This document shows, piece after piece, positions 53,301-63,138 of a DNA stretch of 64,000 bases. Numbering within the stretch: position 1 is the stretch's first letter; every line of letters begins with the position of its first letter. The notes beneath the pieces were generated by a model that had not been told where the DNA came from, made no database searches, and saw only the letters and a list, made by a program, of their open reading frames with translations. The translations under genes and the position numbers were made by a program. Source of the stretch: Pseudomonadota bacterium (GTDB lineage: Bacteria > Pseudomonadota > Gammaproteobacteria > Xanthomonadales > Xanthomonadaceae); assembly GCA_021821195.1 (NCBI GenBank), contig JAKACT010000002.1:186001-250000 (forward strand). Direction: 5' to 3'.

Positions 53301-54539
53301 GTAGTCGTAGTCGGTGAGGTTCTGATTGAAGTCGGCGGCAACATCCACGAAGCCGTTGGCGTCATAGGTGATGTCGCGATAGCTGGCATCGCAATTGGCA
53401 GAAAGATGGCCGGTCTCCGACTGTAGCTTGCCGTTCTTGAACACCGAGGTGGTCTGCTTGCCTAGCGGATTGGTCCGCAGCACGGTTAGCTGTCCATTGG
53501 CGCCAGCCGTGTATGAGAAGGTGTATTTCTCAACACCGCTGGCGTGTTCGCTGCTAATCGCGCGGCCAGCGCTGTCGTAGGCAAAGGTCGAATAACGGAC
53601 ACTATTGAAGCTCTTGCCCAAGAACTGGCTGACATCACCCGACGTGGCGTAGTGGTAGGTGATCGCAGTTGAAGGCGTGCCGGGCAAGGTCGTGGCGGCG
53701 AGCCGGTGCTGGCCGGAGCCGAAGACGTTGGCGGTGTAGGCGTATCCAAAGGCATTGCCGGCCGGATCCCTCACGCTAGTCAGCTGGTCACCAGTCCAGT
53801 AAAACGTGATCTGCTTGCCTGATGTGTGAACCACGCTTGCCAGGTAACCATTGCTGTAATTGAAGGTCAGCCCGATTCCACGCGAATTCTTCTGCGTGGT
53901 GACAAGCCCCTGCGGGTTGTAGGTCTCGACCGTATTGTCTTCCGCGTAGTAGATGTAGCCACCCGCGCCATCCGACACAATGCGCGCCGTGGATTGCGAC
54001 TTGTCTTCCCACCAGGCGGCACTCGGCGATGTGCCGTAGACGAACTCCACTTGGCGCCCATCGTTGCGATAGATGGTGATGTGTTGCCCGTCGGTGGCCT
54101 TTTCCAGCCTGAGGTCAAAATTGCTGACCCAGTACTTGCCGAACAGGCCCTTGCGGTTCCAGTAATGGTTGTAGGTGCGCTTCAGGTACAGCGGCACTTC
54201 ACCCGTGGTCTCGAAATCCAGTTCCGGCTCGATCTTGTTGCCGGTTGCATAGTCGATGGGATTGCCTGCGAGGGAGCACGTGTTCGTCGCAGGACTGCCA
54301 CTGCCGGAATATCCACTCCTTGCAGGGGAAACGGGGCCAGTCTGGCTGTTGTAAAACGAGTGCGCCGAATAGCGAAAGAGGAAGTCCCCAAACCCGCCTG
54401 CGTCATACAGCGCTATCCCAATCACCGTGATTTTATCCAAGTTGGTCGGGTCATCGACCTGCTGGACAGCAAGGGCAGGGGCGTTGAAGCCGACAACAGC
54501 GGTCATGACCGCAATCTTTAGAGTAGTGCGAACGGACAT
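50292..54539 (-). CDS. Sec-exported RHS/YD-repeat polymorphic toxin with HExxH tip (tip A)
   Basis: 1415 aa. Signal peptide ([23 protein letters not shown]), then a DUF6531-type start ([30 protein letters not shown]), many YD repeats through residue 1130 or so ([21 protein letters not shown]) and the RHS core ([39 protein letters not shown]) closing at DPSGL near residue 1256. The tip of about 160 residues has H1354-E-A-M-H1358, a zinc-peptidase motif, and ends in a GCGCGG tail. The RHS shell normally encloses the tip until release. ATG 54539 with GGGGAGG before it is preferred over an earlier frame start. Export by Sec rather than a PAAR/type VI route is suggested. Confidence 0.88.
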   Translation of the reverse strand: MSVRTTLKIAVMTAVVGFNAPALAVQQVDDPTNLDKITVIGIALYDAGGFGDFLFRYSAHSFYNSQTGPVSPARSGYSGSGSPATNTCSLAGNPIDYATGNKIEPELDFETTGEVPLYLKRTYNHYWNRKGLFGKYWVSNFDLRLEKATDGQHITIYRNDGRQVEFVYGTSPSAAWWEDKSQSTARIVSDGAGGYIYYAEDNTVETYNPQGLVTTQKNSRGIGLTFNYSNGYLASVVHTSGKQITFYWTGDQLTSVRDPAGNAFGYAYTANVFGSGQHRLAATTLPGTPSTAITYHYATSGDVSQFLGKSFNSVRYSTFAYDSAGRAISSEHASGVEKYTFSYTAGANGQLTVLRTNPLGKQTTSVFKNGKLQSETGHLSANCDASYRDITYDANGFVDVAADFNQNLTDYDYNTKGQLLRKVEAAGTPLARETTYAWDANGRMVQERVTGWSQTDYVYRSDGLVQSISRKNLSPNGVANQTLTTSYGYAMHPNGLLATVVIDGPLAGLGDAVTMIYDTMGNLLSVKNSLDHATTYSLYNGLGLPGRMVGPNGAITNYTYDARGHLLTEKRTVNGAVQTTTFAYDSRGRLWKRTLPTGDVLNYVYDDANRLTSTYSAKYQSDDGNPDTIMETTTEQTAFEYNALSLPVQATTGYRYQGKTYDEYSGRLEWYDWIDTEFYTPRTEYDELGRVRGLRADHGQHVVYTYDDNGNVATVQDAMGGTTTNTYDALDRLVRSVAPDGGVTTFQYDPADRLVRVEDPRHLATSYVYDGLGLLWAQDSPDTGTTTFTYNGSGQLVQVQRADLSTLAYTYDALGRLKTQSGGGQARAFTWDACTYGKGQLCSAAKTGGAATTASFTYTPWGQVASRQDTVNGATDTTAYSYDGLGRLTGIAYPSGIGVGYGYNAASQLLAITATVNGVTTTVAEPSGYQLFGPAQTLDYGNGLWRQTNYDGYRHVAGLSTKNGTTPIQSLTYGFDANGRIAAMTNGIDAGQTQQYQYDGLSRLTRAALAGGNAATFGYDPAGNRTSAGNTSPASTTAYTLATTSNRMTQATTGGVARSFVHNANGDITAFTNATGIASTLAYDPFGRLASHTKSGITTSYTVNALDQRMAKANAASTSRYAYAGFNQLLAEYTNGVWTSYIWYGNEPVALVRNNQITYLHNDHLGRPQLATNASKAVVWKANNHAFDRSVTQDSLGGLNLGFPGQYYDAESGIWHNGYREYLAEAGRYLQSDPIGLGGGVNTYAYVSGNPVNAIDPSGLVAEICAQGNNINITIPYHFTGPAATPSNITNIVNAIEKGLSGQVGQYNVTTRVSLSSSPTQYVENNVNLVTGTGRSNAANWAVPGAWGDYTSMHEAMHTIMGWSYGHDTLPGSILNYGAFPNAPPIPAPGPAMLPQHVEGAMNNPNNPKGCGCGG
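51501..51922 (-). repeat. 422-bp block identical to 48025-48446
   Basis: Lies inside the YD-repeat region just before the core of the complete RHS gene; see the partner block for details. Confidence 0.9.
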
Positions 54540-54629
54540 GTGCCTCCCCAAGGCGATTGGTGCCGTATGGCGTGCGTGGCATCGAACCATTGAATGGTTG
54601 AGTTTACCTTGCAATTTCGGCGCGTGGCT

Positions 54630-54923
54630 TCACTTGGAGTTCCCAGGCTTGGGAACTCCACACATAGACGGCCGTACACCCCAAACCTCTACGGCATTCA
54701 GATCCGTGGGCGGTGGCGGCGTTCCCCAGATCTCGCATCGATAAGACGACGTGGAACCATCGGAACTGGGCTCCATGATGCATTTCGTTTCATTGATCGG
54801 CTGAACCGCATGCACAGGAACAGTAAATCTCACCGCCAGCGCAACCAACGCCAGCACCTTGCGAATACGTATCTTTTCTCCCCATGCAGGTAACGATGAC
54901 GCCGTGGAATGACAAATGGACAA
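54630..54923 (-). CDS. Small secreted protein upstream of the RHS gene, hypothetical
   Basis: 97 aa with a hydrophobic export segment (KVLALVALAVRFTVPVHAVQ) after a basic stretch. The mature part has three Cys and ends near PPPPTDLNAVEVWGVRP, which resembles the N-terminus of the mature RHS protein ([12 protein letters not shown]). It is on the same strand, 90 bp ahead of the RHS gene, and may be co-transcribed as a chaperone or export partner (inference). The start is uncertain; the first 15 residues may not be translated. Confidence 0.5.
   Translation of the reverse strand: MSICHSTASSLPAWGEKIRIRKVLALVALAVRFTVPVHAVQPINETKCIMEPSSDGSTSSYRCEIWGTPPPPTDLNAVEVWGVRPSMCGVPKPGNSK
54636..54659 (-). 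terminator. 10-bp hairpin at the end of the small gene before RHS
   Basis: GGAGTTCCCA and TGGGAACTCC form a perfect stem with a 4-nt loop, within the last codons of the small secreted gene. With no T-run it may act as an attenuator or RNA processing site before the RHS gene. Confidence 0.35.
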
Positions 54924-55070
54924 AATCCCCGTGCCTATTCAAGGTAAGCATCGGAGGCTTGTCCACAAGCTGATATTCGGGACAAGGAAAAGAACAGTGG
55001 CCGCCCGATTCCCCACTCCGCGCCTGCTTCGGCGACAATGCGCTCCCGTCCCCGCACAAGGTTCGCGCCC

Positions 55071-56108
55071 GTGACGCCAAACAACATCTCCCTAACCCGT
55101 TTCCTGATCGAAGAACAGCGGGCCGGCCGCGTCAACGCGGAGCTGCGCCTGCTGGTGGAGGTGGTGGCGCGCGCCTGCAAGCGCATCTCCATCGCGGTGG
55201 GCAAGGGCGCGCTGGGTGGGGTGCTGGGGGAAGCCGGCGGCGAGGGCGAAGCCAGCATCAACGTGCAGGGCGAGGCGCAGAAGAAGCTCGACGTGATCGC
55301 CAACGACGTGCTGCTGGAAGCCAACGCCTGGGGCGGCCACCTGGCCGGACTCGCCTCCGAGGAGATGGACCACAGCATGCCGATCCCGGACGTGTATCCG
55401 CGCGGCAACTACCTGTTGCTGTTCGATCCGCTGGACGGCAGCTCCAATATCGACGTCAACGTCTCGGTGGGCACCATCTTCTCGGTGCTGCGCTGCCCGG
55501 AAGGCGTGACCACCCCCACCGATGAAGACTACCTGCAGCCGGGCACCGAGCAGGTCGCGGCCGGCTATTGCGTGTACGGCCCGCAGACCACGCTGGTGCT
55601 GACCGTCGGCCACGGCACCCATGCCTTCACCCTCGACCGCGAGGTCGGCAGCTTCCTCCTGACCACCCGCGGCATGCGCATCCCGGAGGAGACGAAGGAA
55701 TTCGCCGTCAACGCCTCCAACCAGCGCTTCTGGGAAGCGCCGATGCAGCGCTACGTCGGCGACCTGCTGGCCGGCAAGGAAGGCCCGCGCGGCAAGGACT
55801 TCAACATGCGCTGGATCGCCTCGATGGTAGCCGACGTGCATCGCATCCTCACCCGCGGCGGCATCTTCAGCTACCCGCTGGACAGCAAGTGCGCGCCCAA
55901 GGGCGGCAAGCTGCGCCTGCTGTACGAGGCCAACCCGATGAGCCTGCTGGTCGAACAGGCCGGCGGTGCCGCCAGTACCGGCCGCCAGCGCATGCTGGAA
56001 GTGCAGCCCACCGGCCTGCACATGCGGGTACCGGTGTTCCTGGGATCGAAGGCGGAAGTGGAGGCCGCGGTGTCCTACCACCGCAGCCACGACGCCGGCG
56101 CGGCCTGA
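55071..56108 (+). CDS. fbp: Class 1 fructose-1,6-bisphosphatase
   Basis: 345 aa cytoplasmic gluconeogenic enzyme removing the 1-phosphate of fructose-1,6-bisphosphate. Start [20 protein letters not shown]; metal-site motifs LASEEMD and [21 protein letters not shown]-terminal [21 protein letters not shown] is the substrate loop. Chosen start is GTG 55071, which fits the family N-terminus and has AAGG upstream; ATG 55038 in the same frame is possible. Lies alone, 150 bp after the RHS island, and marks the return to housekeeping sequence. Confidence 0.95.
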   Translation: MTPNNISLTRFLIEEQRAGRVNAELRLLVEVVARACKRISIAVGKGALGGVLGEAGGEGEASINVQGEAQKKLDVIANDVLLEANAWGGHLAGLASEEMDHSMPIPDVYPRGNYLLLFDPLDGSSNIDVNVSVGTIFSVLRCPEGVTTPTDEDYLQPGTEQVAAGYCVYGPQTTLVLTVGHGTHAFTLDREVGSFLLTTRGMRIPEETKEFAVNASNQRFWEAPMQRYVGDLLAGKEGPRGKDFNMRWIASMVADVHRILTRGGIFSYPLDSKCAPKGGKLRLLYEANPMSLLVEQAGGAASTGRQRMLEVQPTGLHMRVPVFLGSKAEVEAAVSYHRSHDAGAA

Positions 56109-56206
56109 CCGGGCAGGGCGGGCAGTCGCCCGCCCAGAACGCTTCCTGCGCTCGTCATTCCCCGGCGTGATGCGGCACCTCCCCGCGACTCCGGCAGAAT
56201 GCGCCC

Positions 56207-58021
56207 ATGCACCTTGATCCCCACCTGTGGTCCCAGCTCGCCTTCGGCCTGATCCTGGCCGGCGGGCTGTACCTGTTCATCAGCGAGCGGCTGCGGGTCG
56301 ACGTGACCGCCATGCTGATCCTGCTGGCGCTGGTGCTGACGGGAGTGCTGGACGGCAGGCAGGCGCTGTCGGGCTTTTCCAGCGAACCGGCGATCATCGT
56401 GGCAGCGGTATTCGTGATCTCCGGCGCACTTGGCGCCACCGGCATCAGCGAGCGCCTCGGCAGCTGGGTGGAGCGTGCCTCCGGCGAACACGAGTGGCGC
56501 ACCATCGCGGTGGTGATGCCGCTGGTGGCACTGCTGGCCTCGTTCACCCACCATGTGATGGTCACCGCGATGATGTTGCCGCTGCTGCTGCGGCACGCGC
56601 GCAACCGCCGCCTGCCGGCCTCGCGGCTGCTGATGCCGATGTCGCTGGCGGCCTCGCTGGGCACCACCCTGACGCTGTTCAGCGCGCCCGCCTTCCTGCT
56701 GGCCAACGACATGCTGGAGCGCGCCGGCGCGGAAGGGCTGGGGATCTTCTCGATCACCCCGATCGGTATTGCGCTGGTGCTGGTGGGCACCGCCTACATG
56801 CTGCTGACCCGCTGGCTGCTGCCCAAGCGCAGCGGCGAGCAGAACGACGACGACTACCTGCGGCTGGACCGCTACCGCACCGAGCTGCTGGTGGTGAAGG
56901 ACGGCCACTGGTGCACGCGGCCGCTGGCGGAACTGCAGAAGGCGCTGGGCGGGCGCTTCCGCCTGCTCGGCTGGCTGCGCGACGGCGAGCGCCGCGACGA
57001 CCTCGGCGCCAGCAGCCCGCTGCTGGCCGGCGACGTGCTGCTGGTGGAAGCAGCCGCCGACGAACTGATGTCGCTGCACGACGACAGCGGCCTGGACATG
57101 AACGCGATCGCCCGCTTCGGCAGCTTCGCCGCCGGCGAAGGCCGGCCGCAGCTGGTGCAGGCGGTGGTGGCGCCGGGCTCGGAGTTCATCGGCCGCAGCA
57201 TCCGCGAGCTGGATTTCGCCCGCCAGTTCCACACCGTCATCGCCGGACTGTGGCGGCGCGGCGAACAGATGGCCGACCGCCTCTCCGACGCGCGCCTGCG
57301 CGAGGGCGACCTGCTGGTGCTGTGGGGCCAGCCGGGGCGCTTCAACGAGCTGGCCGCGCACCACGGCTTCCTCATGCTGGTGCCGTTCGCGGGCGAGGCC
57401 AAGCGCCGCCTGCGCGCGCCGCTGGCGCTGGCGATCCTCGGCCTGACCGTGCTGGCTGCCGCCACCGAGTGGCTGTCGCCGCCGCTGGCCTTCCTGGCCG
57501 GTGCGGTGGCGATGGTGGCCACCCGCTGCGTCGACGTGGAACAGGCCTACCGTGGCATCGACGTGCGCATCTTCGTGATGATCGCCGGCGTCATCCCGCT
57601 GGGCATCGCGATGGAGCAGACCGGCACCGCCGCGCTGCTGGCGCAGTGGCTGTCGCACTTCATCGCGCACTGGCCGCCGCTGGCGATCCTGCTGGTGATG
57701 TTCTCGCTGGCCGCGCTGCTGACGCAGGTAATGAGCGATGCCGCCACCACCGCGCTGCTGGGGCCGATCTCGATCGCCACCGCGCAGGTGCTGGACCTGC
57801 CGCCGGCGCCGTTCGTGGTGTGCACCGCGCTGGGCGCGGTGGTGGCCTTCCTCACCCCCATCGGCCACCATGGCAACTTGCTGATCCTGCGCCCCGGCCA
57901 GTACCGCTTCGGCGACTTCCTGCGCGTGGGCCTGCCGCTGACGGTGCTGGTGGCGCTGGTCAGCGCGTGGATGGCGCGCTGGCTGTGGATGGGCGGGCCG
58001 CTGCTGCCAAGCTTCGGTTGA
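56207..58021 (+). CDS. SLC13/DASS-type permease with paired RCK_C domains
   Basis: 604 aa inner-membrane transporter. Helical half 1 (residues 10-200) contains the motif MSLAASLGTTLTLFSAPA, a variant of the Na/carboxylate site SLGG.TL.G; half 2 (about 395-600) contains ALLTQVMSDAATTALLGPISI and TPIGHHGNLLI. Between them are two TrkA-C (RCK_C) domains (TRPLAELQKALGGRFRLLG, GRSIRELDFARQFHTVIAGL), as in sulfate- or citrate-type SLC13 proteins of bacteria. Substrate unknown. Start ATG 56207. Confidence 0.88.
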   Translation: MHLDPHLWSQLAFGLILAGGLYLFISERLRVDVTAMLILLALVLTGVLDGRQALSGFSSEPAIIVAAVFVISGALGATGISERLGSWVERASGEHEWRTIAVVMPLVALLASFTHHVMVTAMMLPLLLRHARNRRLPASRLLMPMSLAASLGTTLTLFSAPAFLLANDMLERAGAEGLGIFSITPIGIALVLVGTAYMLLTRWLLPKRSGEQNDDDYLRLDRYRTELLVVKDGHWCTRPLAELQKALGGRFRLLGWLRDGERRDDLGASSPLLAGDVLLVEAAADELMSLHDDSGLDMNAIARFGSFAAGEGRPQLVQAVVAPGSEFIGRSIRELDFARQFHTVIAGLWRRGEQMADRLSDARLREGDLLVLWGQPGRFNELAAHHGFLMLVPFAGEAKRRLRAPLALAILGLTVLAAATEWLSPPLAFLAGAVAMVATRCVDVEQAYRGIDVRIFVMIAGVIPLGIAMEQTGTAALLAQWLSHFIAHWPPLAILLVMFSLAALLTQVMSDAATTALLGPISIATAQVLDLPPAPFVVCTALGAVVAFLTPIGHHGNLLILRPGQYRFGDFLRVGLPLTVLVALVSAWMARWLWMGGPLLPSFG

Positions 58022-58046
58022 TCGCTTCGCCAACAGGGAGGACGCC

Positions 58047-58910
58047 ATGACCACCTTGATCGCCCCGCGCAGCCACGACATCGGCGGGCTGGAAGTCCGC
58101 CGCGCCGTGCCCAGCCTGCAGGCACGCAGCATCGGCCCGTTCGTGTTCGTCGACCACATGGGCCCGGCGCTGTTCGAGCCCGGCCGCGGCATCGACGTGC
58201 GCCCGCATCCGCACATCGGCCTGGCCACCGTGACCTACCTGTGGGCCGGCGCGCTGCGCCATCGCGACACCCTCGGTAGCCTGCAGGACATCCTGCCCGG
58301 CGACGTCAACTGGATGACCGCCGGCCGCGGCATCGCCCATTCCGAACGCACCCCGCCGGGTCCACGCGCGGCCGGCCACGACCTGCACGGCATGCAGACC
58401 TGGGTGGCGCTGCCGAAATCGCACGAGGAAACCGCGCCGTCGTTCCACCACCACGATGCCGCCACCCTGCCGTGGCGCGAACATGCCGGCGCACGGCTGC
58501 GGGTGATCGCCGGGCGCGGCTTCGGCATGGAATCACCGGTGCGGGTGTTCGCCGACACCTTCAACGTCGCCGTCGACCTGGCTGCCGATGCCGAGCTGGC
58601 AGTCGAAGCGGAAGCACCGGAGCGCGCGCTCTACGTGCTGGAAGGGCAGGCCCAGCTGGACGGCGCGGATATCCCGGAAAAACATCTGGTCGTGCTCGAC
58701 CCGGGCGCGCGCCACGTGCTGCGCGCGAAGACGCCGCTCAAGGCGATGCTGTTCGGCGGCGAACCGCTGGATGGCCCGCGCCACATGTGGTGGAACTTCG
58801 TCTCCAGTTCGAAGGAGCGCATCGAGCAGGCCAAGCAGGACTGGGACAACGGCGCGTTCGGCCTGATCCCCGGCGACGAGGCGGAGCGGATTCCGCTGCC
58901 GACGCGCTGA
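58047..58910 (+). CDS. Pirin family protein (cupin)
   Basis: 287 aa cytoplasmic cupin protein. The N-terminal cupin has FVFVDHMGPALFEPGRG, RPHPHIGLATVTYLWAGALRHRD (metal ligands His, His) and the pirin signature DVNWMTAGRGIAHSERTP. The C-terminal domain has RALYVLEGQAQLDG and MLFGGEPLDGPRHMWWNFVSSS. Some bacterial pirins act as quercetin dioxygenases or bind pyruvate dehydrogenase; which applies is unknown. Start ATG 58047 with GGGAGGACGCC before it. Convergent with the radical SAM gene. Confidence 0.93.
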   Translation: MTTLIAPRSHDIGGLEVRRAVPSLQARSIGPFVFVDHMGPALFEPGRGIDVRPHPHIGLATVTYLWAGALRHRDTLGSLQDILPGDVNWMTAGRGIAHSERTPPGPRAAGHDLHGMQTWVALPKSHEETAPSFHHHDAATLPWREHAGARLRVIAGRGFGMESPVRVFADTFNVAVDLAADAELAVEAEAPERALYVLEGQAQLDGADIPEKHLVVLDPGARHVLRAKTPLKAMLFGGEPLDGPRHMWWNFVSSSKERIEQAKQDWDNGAFGLIPGDEAERIPLPTR

Positions 58911-58958
58911 GGCTTCAATCCACGCAGCCGGATCGGCTGGCGGCGGGAAACCCGCGGG

Positions 58959-60077
58959 TCAGAACAACTCGCCCTGCGGCGACGGCTTGCGCGGCGACAC
59001 GAACAGGTCCGTGCGCAGCGGCGGCAGGGCGCCATAGCCCAGCCGCTTGCGCGATTTCGCGAACCGCATCGCCACCAGGTCTGCAAAGGGCCCCTGCCCG
59101 CGCATCCGCGTGCCGAAGGCGCTGTCGTAGTCCTTGCCGCCGCGCATCTGCCGGACCAGGCTCATCACGTGCGCGGCACGGTCCGGATAGTGCAGCTGCA
59201 GCCACTCCCGCCAGAGCTCCTTCAGCTCGTGCGGCAACCGCAGCAGCACATAGCCGGCGGACTGCGCACCGGCCTCGCGGGCGGCCTCGAGGATGCGTTC
59301 CAGGTATTCGTCGGTGATCGCCGGGATCACCGGCGCCACCAGCACGCCCACCGGCACCCCCGCCTCGCGCAGCGCGGCCACCAGCTTCAGCCGCGTGTGC
59401 GGCGCGGCGGCGCGCGGTTCGAGCTTGGCCGACAGCGCGTTGTCGAGGGTGGTGATCGAGACATGCACGTTGGCCAGTCCGTGCGCGGCCAGTTCCGCCA
59501 GCAGGTCGAGGTCGCGCAGCAGCGCGCTGCCCTTGGTGACGATGCTGAGCGGATGGCGCGCCTGCAGCAGCACGTCCAGGCAGGCGCGGCTGATGCCATG
59601 GGCACGCTCCACCGGCTGCCAGCCGTCGGTATTGATGCCCAGCGCAATGGGCACCGGCACGTAGCCGGGCCTGGCAAGTTCGGCGCGCAGCAGTTCCGCG
59701 GCATTGGCCTTGGCAAACAGCCTGGTCTCGAAATCCAGCCCCGGCGACAGGTCGAGATAGGCGTGCGAGGGCCGTGCGAAGCAATACACGCAGCCGTGCT
59801 CGCACCCGCGATACGGATTGACCGACTGCGAGAAACCGACGTCAGGCGAGTTATTGCGGCTGATGATGCTGCGCGCGTGCTCGCTGGTGACCTGGGTGCG
59901 CGGCGCCGGTGCTTCCTCCAGGGCTTCATACACCGAGCCCCAGCCATCGTCGTCGTAGCGCAGCGTGCGCTTCTCGAAACGACCCGCAGGCGCGGAGGCG
60001 GCGCCACGCCCCTTGCGCGGCGCCATCGCACGGCGCGCATCGTCGTCGGGATGGGGCGGGGCGGGTGAAATCTCCAT
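58959..60077 (-). CDS. PA0069-family radical SAM protein (SplB-like)
   Basis: 372 aa cytoplasmic protein with the radical SAM Fe-S motif CEHGCVYC in NPYRGCEHGCVYCFARPSHAYL. Further SplB-related segments: GINTDGWQPVERAHGISR, LSIVTKGSALLRDLDLLAEL, VSITTLDNALSAKLEPRAA. Family role unknown; the likeness to spore photoproduct lyase suggests repair or nucleotide modification, not demonstrated. ATG 60077 is used, ATG 60026 being an alternative. Divergent from the cardiolipin synthase gene. Confidence 0.9.
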   Translation of the reverse strand: MEISPAPPHPDDDARRAMAPRKGRGAASAPAGRFEKRTLRYDDDGWGSVYEALEEAPAPRTQVTSEHARSIISRNNSPDVGFSQSVNPYRGCEHGCVYCFARPSHAYLDLSPGLDFETRLFAKANAAELLRAELARPGYVPVPIALGINTDGWQPVERAHGISRACLDVLLQARHPLSIVTKGSALLRDLDLLAELAAHGLANVHVSITTLDNALSAKLEPRAAAPHTRLKLVAALREAGVPVGVLVAPVIPAITDEYLERILEAAREAGAQSAGYVLLRLPHELKELWREWLQLHYPDRAAHVMSLVRQMRGGKDYDSAFGTRMRGQGPFADLVAMRFAKSRKRLGYGALPPLRTDLFVSPRKPSPQGELF

Positions 60078-60129
60078 CCGCCCAGCCTACCCTGTGGCGG
60101 TCGCACGACCCGCGACGCAGGAGGACGCC

Positions 60130-61569
60130 GTGGCCGCATTGATCGACGCCTGGGACGCGTTGTGGGCGATCCCCCACATCCGCGCCTGGCTGACCGCTGG
60201 CTGGGCGCTTTACCTGGTCTGGCTGGGCGGCTGGATCGTGCTGCAGAAGCGGGAACCGGTGGCGACCCTGAGCTGGCTGGTCAGCCTGGCGGCGCTGCCC
60301 TACATCGGCTTCGCGATCTACTACATCCTCGGCCCGCAGCGGATCGTCCGCCACCGCGCCCGCCGCAAGCGCCACCATGCCCACCTGCCGACCGAAGCCG
60401 AAGGCCCCGGCGACGAGAGCCTCGAGCTGCGTGCGCTGGCGCATGCCACCAGCGGGCTTGCGCCCAGCACCGCGCACGGCGTGCGCTTGCTGGTCGACGG
60501 CGGCAGCAAGTATCCGGCGCTGTTGGAAGCCATTGCGCAAGCGCGCGACCACGTCCACCTGGAGTACTACATCTACAACCCGGACCGCACCGGCACGGCG
60601 CTGCGCGACGCGCTGGTGGAACGCGCGCGCGCCGGCGTCAAGGTGCGGCTGCTGGTCGACGCGATGGGCTCGATGCAGTGCCGCAAGCGCTTCTTCGACC
60701 CGCTCGTCGAAGCCGGCGGCGAACTGGCTTGGTTCCACCCGGCGCGGCTGTGGCTGCCGTGGAAGCGCCCATGGCTGAACCTGCGCACCCACCGCAAGAT
60801 CGTGGTCATCGACGGCCGCGTCGGCTTCCTCGGCGGCATCAACATCACCGACGAGGAAGACGAGCGGCTGCGCGACGATGCCTATCGCGACCTCCACCTG
60901 CGCGTCGAAGGGGACATCGTGCGCTCGCTGCAAGAAGTGTTCGTCGAGGACTGGGCCTATGCCACCGAGCGCAAGGACTTCATCGGCGACGTGGTGCGCG
61001 CGATGCCGGCGCCGCGGCCTGGCCCGATCCACGCCCAGCTGCTGGTGTCCGGCCCCGACTCGCCATGGGAGGCGATCCACCGCACCTACGTCGGCGCCAT
61101 CCACTCGGCAACGCGGCGGATCTGGCTGACCACGCCGTACTTCGTCCCCGGCGAAGCCGCGATGATGGCGTTGACCTCCGCCGCGCTGGGCGGCCTGGAC
61201 GTGCGCCTGCTGCTGCCGCGGATGAGCGATAGCCGGCTGGTCACTTGGTGCGTGCGCTCCTACTACGACGACCTGCTGGCCGCCGGGGTGAAAATCTACG
61301 AATACGGCCCGCGCATGCTGCACAGCAAGTCGCTGCTGGTCGACGACCGGCTGGTGATCATCGGCAGCGCCAACTTCGACCATCGCAGCTTCCGCCTCAA
61401 CTTCGAATCTTCGCTGCTGATCGATGATGCCGGCGTCGCCGACGCGCTGGCCCTGCTGATCGAACGCGAGTTCGCCTCGGCGCCGCGGGTGCGCCTGGAT
61501 CGCGAACGCCCGCTATTCAGCGCACGCCTGCCGGAGGCGCTGGCGCGGCTGATGGCGCCGCTGTTGTGA
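60130..61569 (+). CDS. cls: Cardiolipin synthase
   Basis: 479 aa inner-membrane phospholipid enzyme joining two phosphatidylglycerols. Two N-terminal helices ([40 protein letters not shown]), then two HKD motifs of the phospholipase D family: H221-x-K223-x4-D228 ([19 protein letters not shown]) and H398-x-K400-x4-D405 ([19 protein letters not shown]). Start is GTG 60130, with a perfect AGGAGG (60119-60124) 5 nt upstream, which decides it over the longer open frame over the radical SAM gene. Confidence 0.95.
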   Translation: MAALIDAWDALWAIPHIRAWLTAGWALYLVWLGGWIVLQKREPVATLSWLVSLAALPYIGFAIYYILGPQRIVRHRARRKRHHAHLPTEAEGPGDESLELRALAHATSGLAPSTAHGVRLLVDGGSKYPALLEAIAQARDHVHLEYYIYNPDRTGTALRDALVERARAGVKVRLLVDAMGSMQCRKRFFDPLVEAGGELAWFHPARLWLPWKRPWLNLRTHRKIVVIDGRVGFLGGINITDEEDERLRDDAYRDLHLRVEGDIVRSLQEVFVEDWAYATERKDFIGDVVRAMPAPRPGPIHAQLLVSGPDSPWEAIHRTYVGAIHSATRRIWLTTPYFVPGEAAMMALTSAALGGLDVRLLLPRMSDSRLVTWCVRSYYDDLLAAGVKIYEYGPRMLHSKSLLVDDRLVIIGSANFDHRSFRLNFESSLLIDDAGVADALALLIEREFASAPRVRLDRERPLFSARLPEALARLMAPLL

Positions 61570-61616
61570 CCGCCGCGGCGGCGTAAACTCCGCCCATCCG
61601 ACCCGGAACCGCACGC

Positions 61617-61874
61617 ATGCACTGGTTGTTCCTGTTCCTCGCCGTCGCCGCGATGGCACTGGCGTTCCTGACTACCTCGATGGCGGTGTTGGCCGGTTGC
61701 CTGCTGGCGGCGCTGGTGCTGTTCATCGTTTGGGTGCTTGGCCTGTACCAAGCGCGCGTTGCCGGCAGCGATCGCGACGCCAGCCTGATGCTCGACCCAG
61801 CCGAACTACGCCGGCTGCGCGAACAGGCGGAGGCGCGCAAGCAGGAACGCGACGCCGCTGGCGACGCGCCATGA
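61617..61874 (+). CDS. Two-helix membrane protein, hypothetical
   Basis: 85 aa: two adjoining helices ([18 protein letters not shown] and [21 protein letters not shown]) and a charged cytoplasmic-type tail ([20 protein letters not shown]). No family recognised. Its stop overlaps the pdxJ start (ATGA), so it is translated with pdxJ. Confidence 0.75.
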   Translation: MHWLFLFLAVAAMALAFLTTSMAVLAGCLLAALVLFIVWVLGLYQARVAGSDRDASLMLDPAELRRLREQAEARKQERDAAGDAP

Positions 61875-62629
61875 CCGCGCTCAGCGTCAACCTCAACAAG
61901 ATCGCCGTGCTACGCAATTCACGCGGCGGCGACGAGCCCTGCGTGCTCGCGGCGGGCGTGGCCTGCCTCGATGCCGGCGCCCACGGCCTCACCGTGCATC
62001 CGCGCCCCGACGCGCGCCACATCCGCAGCGACGACGTGTACGCGCTGGGTGCGCTGTGCACTGCGCGCGGGGTGGAATTCAACGTCGAAGGCAACCCGTT
62101 TGCACCGCCACGCACCGGTTATCCGGGCCTGCTGGCATTGTGCGAGGCGGTCCGGCCGGCGCAGGTCACCCTGGTACCCGATGGCGATGGCCAGCTGACC
62201 TCCGACCACGGCTTTGACTTCGCCCGCGACGGCGAATCGCTGCGTCCGCTCATCGCCGCATTCAAGGCACTGGGCTGCCGGGTCAGCGTGTTCGTCGACG
62301 TCGGCGATCCCGCCGTGGCACGGGCCGCCGCGGTGGGCGCAGACCGGGTCGAGCTGTATACCGGCCCCTATGCCGAGGCCTTCGCCGCCGGCGACGCCGA
62401 TGCGGCGCTGCGCTTGGCTGCCGAGACCGCGCGCACCGCGCAAGCAGCCGGCCTGCAGGTCAACGCCGGCCACGACCTCAACCAGACCAATCTTGGCCGC
62501 TTCCTCGCGGGCGTGCCCGGCGTCCGCGAGGTTTCGATCGGCCACGCGCTGGTTGGCGAAGCGCTGTACGCCGGCCTCGACGCGACCGTGCGCGCCTATC
62601 GGCGCATCGTCGATTCGGTTCCCGCGTAG
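61871..62629 (+). CDS. pdxJ: Pyridoxine 5'-phosphate synthase
   Basis: 252 aa cytoplasmic TIM-barrel enzyme making pyridoxine 5'-phosphate from deoxyxylulose phosphate and aminoacetone phosphate (vitamin B6). Family motifs: [30 protein letters not shown] with the catalytic His, [25 protein letters not shown] and INIGH-type end [16 protein letters not shown]. Overlaps the small membrane protein gene by 4 nt. In Xanthomonas too, pdxJ neighbours the exbB-exbD cluster, convergent as here. Confidence 0.96.
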   Translation: MTALSVNLNKIAVLRNSRGGDEPCVLAAGVACLDAGAHGLTVHPRPDARHIRSDDVYALGALCTARGVEFNVEGNPFAPPRTGYPGLLALCEAVRPAQVTLVPDGDGQLTSDHGFDFARDGESLRPLIAAFKALGCRVSVFVDVGDPAVARAAAVGADRVELYTGPYAEAFAAGDADAALRLAAETARTAQAAGLQVNAGHDLNQTNLGRFLAGVPGVREVSIGHALVGEALYAGLDATVRAYRRIVDSVPA

Positions 62630-62650
62630 CAGGGGCCCCCGGCCATAAAA

Positions 62651-62676
62651 AAACGCCGCCCGGTTGGGCGGCGTTT
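62651..62676. terminator. Bidirectional intrinsic terminator between pdxJ and exbD2
   Basis: AAACGCCGCCC and GGGCGGCGTTT form a perfect 11-bp stem with a GGTT loop, with A-runs before and T-run after. It ends pdxJ on the plus strand and the exb operon on the minus strand. Confidence 0.85.
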
Positions 62677-62715
62677 CGTCATCCACGACGTGCCCCGGAA
62701 GCCGGGGCTGAATGT

Positions 62716-63126
62716 TTATTTCTGGACGAAGCCGATCTTGATCATGTCGGCGTTCTTCGCGGCTGCCAGCACCTGGGCCAGCACGCCGTATTCCGCCGAT
62801 TCATTGGTGTCGATCTGCAGCTCCGGCTGGTTGCTCGGATCACGGGCGACTTCCTCGTCCATCATCCGCTGCAGCGCCGAAACGGCGACCGGCGAGTTGT
62901 TCCAGAACACCTGGCCGGAGGCGTCGATCCGCAGTTCGATCGGATCCGGCGGCTCCTTCGGGTTTTCCGGCGGCTTTTCCGTCTTCTGCGGCAGATCCAC
63001 GTCCACCGGCACCGACTGGATCGGCATGGTCACCATGAAGATGATGAGCAGCACAAGCATCACGTCGATCAACGGGGTGACGTTGATGTCCGCCATGGCA
63101 CCTGCGCTGGCTTTGGCAAAGGCCAT
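62716..63126 (-). CDS. ExbD/TolR-type proton-channel subunit (second copy, ExbD2-like)
   Basis: 136 aa. One helix near the N-terminus ([22 protein letters not shown]) holding the conserved channel Asp, then a periplasmic domain ([40 protein letters not shown]). With ExbB it converts proton flow to work on TonB. In Xanthomonas campestris the second ExbD is not needed for iron uptake but affects plant responses. It follows exbD1 by 12 bp. Confidence 0.9.
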   Translation of the reverse strand: MAFAKASAGAMADINVTPLIDVMLVLLIIFMVTMPIQSVPVDVDLPQKTEKPPENPKEPPDPIELRIDASGQVFWNNSPVAVSALQRMMDEEVARDPSNQPELQIDTNESAEYGVLAQVLAAAKNADMIKIGFVQK

Positions 63127-63138
63127 CGTGCGTTCTCC

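Noticed and set aside
51000-54200. Repetitive sequence that could suggest a CRISPR or tandem-repeat array
   Set aside because: The periodicity is at protein level (YD repeats) with degenerate DNA; there are no identical short repeats with regular spacers.
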